A DNA stretch of 64,000 nucleotides from Agarophyton chilense (lineage: Eukaryota; Rhodophyta; Florideophyceae; Gracilariales; Gracilariaceae): NCBI GenBank assembly GCA_030374765.1, contig JARGXX010000095.1, forward strand, positions 806,001-870,000. Direction: 5' to 3'. The position numbers and the translations under genes are program-made. Under the pieces are notes generated by a model. That model was given only the letters and a program-made list of their open reading frames with translations, was not told where the DNA came from and did not search any database. Shown here piece by piece: positions 61,503-64,000 of the stretch (positions are counted from its first letter, which is position 1; every line of letters starts with the position of its first letter).

Positions 61503-63533
61503 TTAGTTTTTCGAAGCGGACCCCACCGAATTCGGTGCAGCTGCCTCGAAGGGGACCGGTTGTTCCCCGTTCGCGGGTACAAGTTCTGTATCCCTGTCAA
61601 CAAGGTGAGCTCGGAGTATCCTTTGTTCCTCAAAGGACCTACTCGGGACTCGAGCTTTCTCCTCAGGGGTCAAAGCCTCGTACTGAGCGATAATTCGTGA
61701 ACCCTCCCGCAGGGGAAATGTGCAGTCTGGTGCTTTGTGACCACGGAGGTAACACAAATAGCAAATCAGCTCTGCCGGGTTCGGTTGTGGACGTGAATCC
61801 ACGCGACGTGGTGCTGTATCCCTCCATCCGGGGCGAGAGATCCGAGCAGCGGTATTCGCAAAAGGTAGCGATGCGGCTGGCACCCTCCGTCCGTGGGTAT
61901 AGAGCGCAGGGTCTTCATCCGTAGTCGGAGCGGATGTCGACGGCAACTCAGACGTGCCCATAGATTCGGGGTTACTTCCCATGAAGTGAATGTTATCATT
62001 GACCCCCACAGGGGCAGGGCCTCCTGCGAGTGACAAAGACGAGTTACCTCCATCGGCGAGGAGTGCACGTGTCGGCCGACTCTTTCGGTTCTGCCGGGCA
62101 CGGAGAGTATCCCCCTCAGCCTGGGCGTACTGAACCAGTTCCAAGTAGGTCAGCTTGCGCTTCTCTTCCCGATGTCGGGCAACCAATGCCCTTATCGAGG
62201 GGTCCAAACCATCCACAAACATGGTGCATCTCTCGTAGGCGGGGAATACATTCCCGCATCGGTGAAACGCTTTATTCAAGCGAGTTGAATACACCGTTTC
62301 GGTTTCCATCTGCTTCTGCCGCGTATCCCTTAATGCAAGGATTGCTTCCTGAATCGCATTTCCAGTAGCGTATGACCTCAAGAGGTACTGCACCGCTTCG
62401 GGCCAGCACGTGGCTCCCCCTTCCGAGGCTCGGGATGATCCACGGACGGAGTTGAACTGGTCTTCAGCCATCCCCTTTAAGAAATAGGGTAATGCAAGAT
62501 ACGCTTGCGCTTCACTCATACCGAGGATGTCAGCCTCCCGGACGAACCTCGCAAGGAAATCGAGCACCAGAATTGGGTCTGTTCCTGTGAACTCCATCTT
62601 CTGTAGGGTGATGCTCAGCCTTTTGATGTAGTCCTTGACCTTACCCGTTCCGCGGGATGTTCGATCTCCCGAAGGGTTATCCAACCGGTACTAGCGGTAC
62701 GATAGCAGCTTCCGATAGAGAGGATTCGTCGGCTTCAGCTCCCTAAATCCAAGGTGTTTCTTACCCTTCTTCCGGGTACGGATTTCTCCTTGAGAGGTGT
62801 AAGTAGCCTTCGACCGAGTCGCCCGGGATGACCGGCGTCCATCTTCACTATCCGAAGATTCGGAGGACGAACTCGATGACGAGCGATTGGGGTCGGAATT
62901 CGATAAATCATCTTGGAGGTGAACCCTCTTCTTGGACTGGCGGCGGTCCCGTTTAGCGGAGCGGTGTTCTTCGTCTTCCGAAACGTCGGGTTTATCCTTC
63001 GAGGCTTCTGTGTCTCCGTCCATACGGATAATGGCCTCGAGGGTGTCCAGCCGAGCTCGGAAGCGTTCCGCTTGCACGCGGTGTTCCTCCACGAGGCTCC
63101 GGTACTCCTGGATAAAGACCCCAGGGGTACCAAAGCTTTCCAAAAGGGAGTTCACATCCCTCTTCAGGGTACGAAGGTCATCGCCGACTCCCCGCACCGG
63201 GGCGTCCTCCACATTGAGGCGGAGGGTAGTAACCTCCTGAAGGAGCTCGACGTGAGTCGCGTTGGCGATATCGATTCTAGTCTCCAGGCGCTGTAATTCA
63301 GGGTCGGCCCGGCTTCGGGGTGCTGCTGAAGGGGTCTCCACCACTGGAGCTGGGCCCACAGCCACGACCTCTCGAGGACCTGAAACCACTGAGGGTGCTC
63401 TCCGAGTGTCCGGATCGATACCGGAATCGTTCCAACCTTCGGGAATTGAGTTCCTCGGCCTAGGCGGGGCCGGGGGCACTGAATCCGCTTGACGGTTCGA
63501 TCCAGTCCTGGAACCACGGGTAGGCGGCGACAT
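61503..63533 (-). pseudogene. gag: Retrotransposon gag, with one in-frame stop
   Basis: Gag starts at ATG 63533. A Pro/Arg-rich, coiled-coil-bearing first part (about 280 codons, ending in a Ser/Asp/Arg-rich tail) stops at a TAG (62691-62689). The same frame then continues for about 394 codons with the gypsy capsid helices (LDFLARFVREADILGMSEAQAYLALPYFLKG region) and a CCHC zinc knuckle (C-x2-C-x4-H-x4-C in CYLCYLRGHKAPDC). It ends in TAA at 61503. Pol follows in another frame whose upstream end is closed by a TGA at 61482-61480, so no simple overlap for ribosomal frameshifting exists. Confidence 0.88.
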
Positions 63534-63742
63534 GCTGCAGACACGACACCGACGATTCGGGGTAACGATGAAATTCGATCACGAGATTCCCGGAGAACGG
63601 ATGACGTAACACAAAACAAAAATAAAAACCACTTCCACCCTTTCCAAAGGGGTCCACTACAACAAATCTTCACGACGGTGCTTCCTCTTCCAAGAGATAT
63701 TCCAACACGTGGATGACCAACCCAAAAGTCCGAGAACGGATT
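63534..63742 (-). other. Retrotransposon 5' leader
   Basis: This roughly 210-bp untranslated leader lies between the PBS and the gag ATG. It presumably includes the packaging signal. Confidence 0.6.
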
Positions 63743-63758
63743 CTAAGTCGGGAGACCA
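63743..63758 (-). other. Primer-binding site
   Basis: The minus strand reads TGGTCTCCCGACTTAG two bases after the 5' LTR end (CACA, then AG). TGG at the start fits pairing with a tRNA CCA end. The priming tRNA was not identified. Confidence 0.7.
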
Positions 63759-63760
63759 CT

Positions 63761-64000
63761 TGTGGAGCAAAACCCGGCGACGGGAAGTGCTCTCAAGGTG
63801 TTCGAAGCCTTGCTCCCTGAGAGGAGGCAGACTCAGATACAGAGCCCTCCGTTCCACCCGTAGTGTGGGGTGTAACTCCCACGGGGGATTCCGGCAGTAC
63901 CGACGGAGGTGAGGGGTAGAAACCGTTGGATCGGGAATGGGTATGGGTATCCCAAAGAATGGGGGAAAATCCGGCGAAGAGGAAAAACGGGGCGAGGGTC
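63761..64000 (-). repeat. 5' LTR (partial, U5 end only)
   Basis: 240 bp of the 5' LTR are visible before the window ends. It matches 52937-53175 with about five differences. Confidence 0.93.

Larger units (their letters stand above)
52937..64000 (-). mobile_element. Ty3/gypsy (chromovirus-like) LTR retrotransposon, right end outside the window
   Basis: The element reads on the minus strand. Within the window it shows the full 3' LTR, PPT, a chromodomain segment, pol, gag, PBS and 240 bp of the 5' LTR. A full 5' LTR of 914 bp would place its end near 64,674, giving about 11.7 kb. The two visible LTR segments differ at about five positions over 240 bp (about 98% identical), indicating a recent insertion. 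It interrupts a tyrosine recombinase gene. The target-site duplication cannot be checked because the right flank is not in the window. Confidence 0.93.

Noticed and set aside
61480..61505. Programmed frameshift between gag and pol
   Set aside because: The pol frame is closed by TGA at 61482-61480, 21 bp after the gag stop, so the frames do not overlap.
61503..63533. Stop-codon reassignment (UAG as Gln) suggested by gag and pol
   Set aside because: Host genes in the window, for example eIF3m, end in TAG and have no internal TAG; the element also has TAA and TGA stops and a frameshift.

Overview
The window looks like nuclear DNA of a photosynthetic eukaryote with very few introns, most likely a red alga of the florideophyte type (a Chondrus-like genome style). 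The evidence is a mix of plastid-type proteins (DXR of the MEP pathway, an ABC1K kinase, a membrane rubredoxin, RimO, a START-domain protein), mitochondrial proteins (EF-G1, uS2m, NCA2), a front-end fatty-acid desaturase and CRY-DASH. Of 25 gene calls, 22 appear to be single-exon. The three split genes have short introns (91-112 bp), most with yeast-like CTAAC or CTGAC branch points. The organism is inferred; no marker gene fixes it.

Bases 1-50,450 are a compact gene island. From left to right: a SYCP2/Red1-like candidate meiotic axis protein (+), TFIIH helicase XPB (-), an OB-fold-like protein of unknown function (+), mitochondrial EF-G1 (-), Nop53 (+), IPP isomerase (-), a START-domain protein (-), ABC1K (+), mitochondrial uS2 (-), CRY-DASH with an RG-rich N-terminus (+), a membrane serine-protease homologue whose catalytic His and Ser are replaced (-), a B3GNTL1/QTGAL-like glycosyltransferase (-), COG8 (+), a cytochrome b5 front-end desaturase (-), a rubredoxin (-), eIF3m (+), a small acidic protein (-), RimO (+), NCA2 (-), ABITRAM (+), DXR (-), a LETM1-like protein (+), a periplasmic-binding-protein-like protein (-), an OTU protease (-) and a small C2H2 protein (+). 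Neighbouring genes switch strand in 20 of 24 cases, so many divergent pairs share a 0.4-0.8 kb 5' region.

Bases 50,450-52,936 are degenerate mobile DNA. They hold an AT-rich frame, three successive hairpins and the C-terminal half of a tyrosine recombinase with a frameshift. That recombinase is interrupted at 52,937 by a large Ty3/gypsy element reading on the minus strand, which runs past the end of the window.

The retrotransposon (52,937-64,000 and beyond) has a 914-bp 3' LTR, a polypurine tract, gag with a CCHC knuckle, protease-RT-RNase H-integrase, a separate chromodomain segment and a primer-binding site. The visible 240 bp of its 5' LTR is about 98% identical to the 3' LTR, so the insertion is recent. 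Gag and pol carry several in-frame stops and at least one frameshift, so this copy looks defective. Between pol and the 3' LTR lies a long open frame on the opposite strand (about 620 codons, two internal stops) that matches nothing I recognise. It is the best candidate here for something undescribed.
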